DNA from: Staphylococcus sp.
GTDB taxonomy: Bacteria > Bacteroidota > Bacteroidia > Bacteroidales > Muribaculaceae
Length of the DNA: 64,000 bases
Direction: 5' to 3'
NCBI GenBank assembly: GCA_023665865.1
Contig: JAMPDC010000001.1
Span: 26,134-90,133 of the forward strand
The translations under genes and the position numbers were made by a program. Within the stretch, counting starts at the first letter, position 1. Every line of letters begins with the position of its first letter. Shown piece after piece: positions 63,244-64,000 of this stretch. The notes under the pieces were generated by a model, which saw only the letters and a list, made by a program, of their open reading frames with translations, was not told the DNA's origin and did no database searches.

Positions 63244-64000
63244 TCAAGCCTTCATCAACTTACCTTCTTCTTTCAGATGGTTGATGACAGAATAAAGGAT
63301 ACCGTTGATGAACGCGCCACTCCTTGGGGTGCTGTAGGCATTGGCTATCTCGATATACTCATTAAGACTGACGGCCAAAGGGATGGCGGGGAAATTCAGA
63401 ATTTCAGCAAGCGCGGTGACCATGATCACTATATCCATGAACGCGAGACGCTCCGCATCCCAACGGTGAGTATTGACAAAAGCGTCGATCTGCTCCCGAT
63501 ATTCCTGATAATGCTTGACAGCAAGTTCGAAGAGCTGGCTGCCGAAGCAACTGTCTTCATCATCCTTAAATTTAGGCAGAAGATTGACGTCTTTTCCATC
63601 AGCCTTACTTTGGCCGAAACGACGGATGGTCTTGAGCACAAATGTTCCCATCACATGCAGGTCATCATTCCAGTAAACGGACTTTGACTCAAGCGTCTCA
63701 GCGAGCTCATCGCCAGAAAGGATAATGGTCTTGTAGACCTGTCGCCAAAAATCCGCATCCTCCTCAAGAGTGGTCTCCTCCCGGCCCGACATATATTCCT
63801 TATATATATCGCTCTCGACAATCTTGTCGAGAAGGGCACGCAGCATCAGAGCATCGGTGTCCCATGAGAGCTTCTTTTCGTCAAGATAGTTTTGGAAGTC
63901 TTCATTTTCCTCCAAAGCTTTTATATATTTGTTCTCGACGAAGCGCATATTCGGATGGAGATCTTCATCAGTCGGAAGATACTTATGTTTTGCGGCATCA
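63244..64000 (-). CDS. nusB: NusB antitermination factor, long Bacteroidota form, partial (5' end outside window)
   Basis: About 252 residues are visible and the frame stays open past the right edge: codons upstream of the ATG at 63948 still read AAKHKYLPTDEDLHPNMRF, a typical internal phrase, so that ATG is not the start. The NusB core is at the C-terminal end: DAFVNTHRWDAERLAFMDIVIM, ALAEILNFPAIPLAVSLNEYIEIA and TPRSGAFINGILYSVI, the usual RNA-binding all-helical fold. Bacteroidota NusB has an extra N-terminal half of about 150 residues. Acts with NusE/S10 in rRNA antitermination. Confidence 0.93.
   Translation of the reverse strand, partial: DAAKHKYLPTDEDLHPNMRFVENKYIKALEENEDFQNYLDEKKLSWDTDALMLRALLDKIVESDIYKEYMSGREETTLEEDADFWRQVYKTIILSGDELAETLESKSVYWNDDLHVMGTFVLKTIRRFGQSKADGKDVNLLPKFKDDEDSCFGSQLFELAVKHYQEYREQIDAFVNTHRWDAERLAFMDIVIMVTALAEILNFPAIPLAVSLNEYIEIANAYSTPRSGAFINGILYSVINHLKEEGKLMKA

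Overview
The window looks like a chromosomal segment from a Bacteroidales bacterium, most likely a member of Muribaculaceae or a near relative (inference; no rRNA gene is present to settle it). The signs are many TAnnTTTG -7 boxes, usually with a TTG or TTTG about 19-20 bases upstream, weak Shine-Dalgarno signals, a lipoprotein-type TamA homologue (TamL), an over-long NusB, a DUF4827 lipoprotein after NrnA, YtxH/holin-like clusters, and a GH43 enzyme. Both ends cut a gene: an acetyltransferase at base 1 and nusB at base 64000.

Region 1-7.2 kb is a tight leftward array of ten genes. Three encode Sel1-repeat proteins, each followed by small soluble or lipoprotein genes, two of which resemble immunity-protein folds (SUKH-like, DUF4375/DMP19-like). 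A tautomerase and a Vat-type acetyltransferase end the visible part. This is the most accessory-looking part of the window and my best candidate for an undescribed system; no toxin or integrase is visible. Region 7.3-11.2 kb holds a redox/stress group (EFR1 flavodoxin-ferredoxin protein, GNAT, HxlR regulator, divergent NAD(P)H oxidoreductase, DUF4405 protein) and two decayed lipoprotein genes, one with a single-base frameshift in its signal peptide.

Region 11.9-19 kb runs leftward: AraC regulator, prmA, a YtxH/holin-like membrane-stress cluster, a KefB-type antiporter, an MgtC-like protein and a coiled-coil membrane protein. At 19.4-20.4 kb sits an IS30-family element whose transposase frame is broken, with structured DNA at its left side. 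Region 20.5-31.7 kb runs rightward: tamL, a phosphoglycolate-phosphatase-like HAD, a TPR sensor kinase with Tyr in place of the phospho-accepting His, a GH43 enzyme, a PH-domain membrane protein, an HD hydrolase, nrnA, a DUF4827 lipoprotein and glmM.

Region 31.9-39.4 kb runs leftward: an outer-membrane beta-barrel, a TPR/HTH membrane regulator, a ClC channel, an undecaprenyl-phosphate sugar transferase and tsaC. Region 39.6-45 kb runs rightward: asnA, a lipoprotein, dnaK, an ABM monooxygenase and a membrane protein. Two large inverted repeats lie between these genes (40.7 and 44.0 kb). At 45-48.2 kb the complete proline pathway proC-proB-proA runs leftward, divergent from guaB and a parvulin chaperone (48.4-52 kb).

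Region 52-61.1 kb is a leftward polysaccharide export cluster (Wza-like, Wzc-like, Wzy-like, two glycosyltransferases, Wzx-like flippase, acyltransferase) with no initiating transferase of its own; the sugar transferase at 37.4-38.8 kb could supply it. It follows the housekeeping run nusB-yajC-ybbR-coaE at the right edge.
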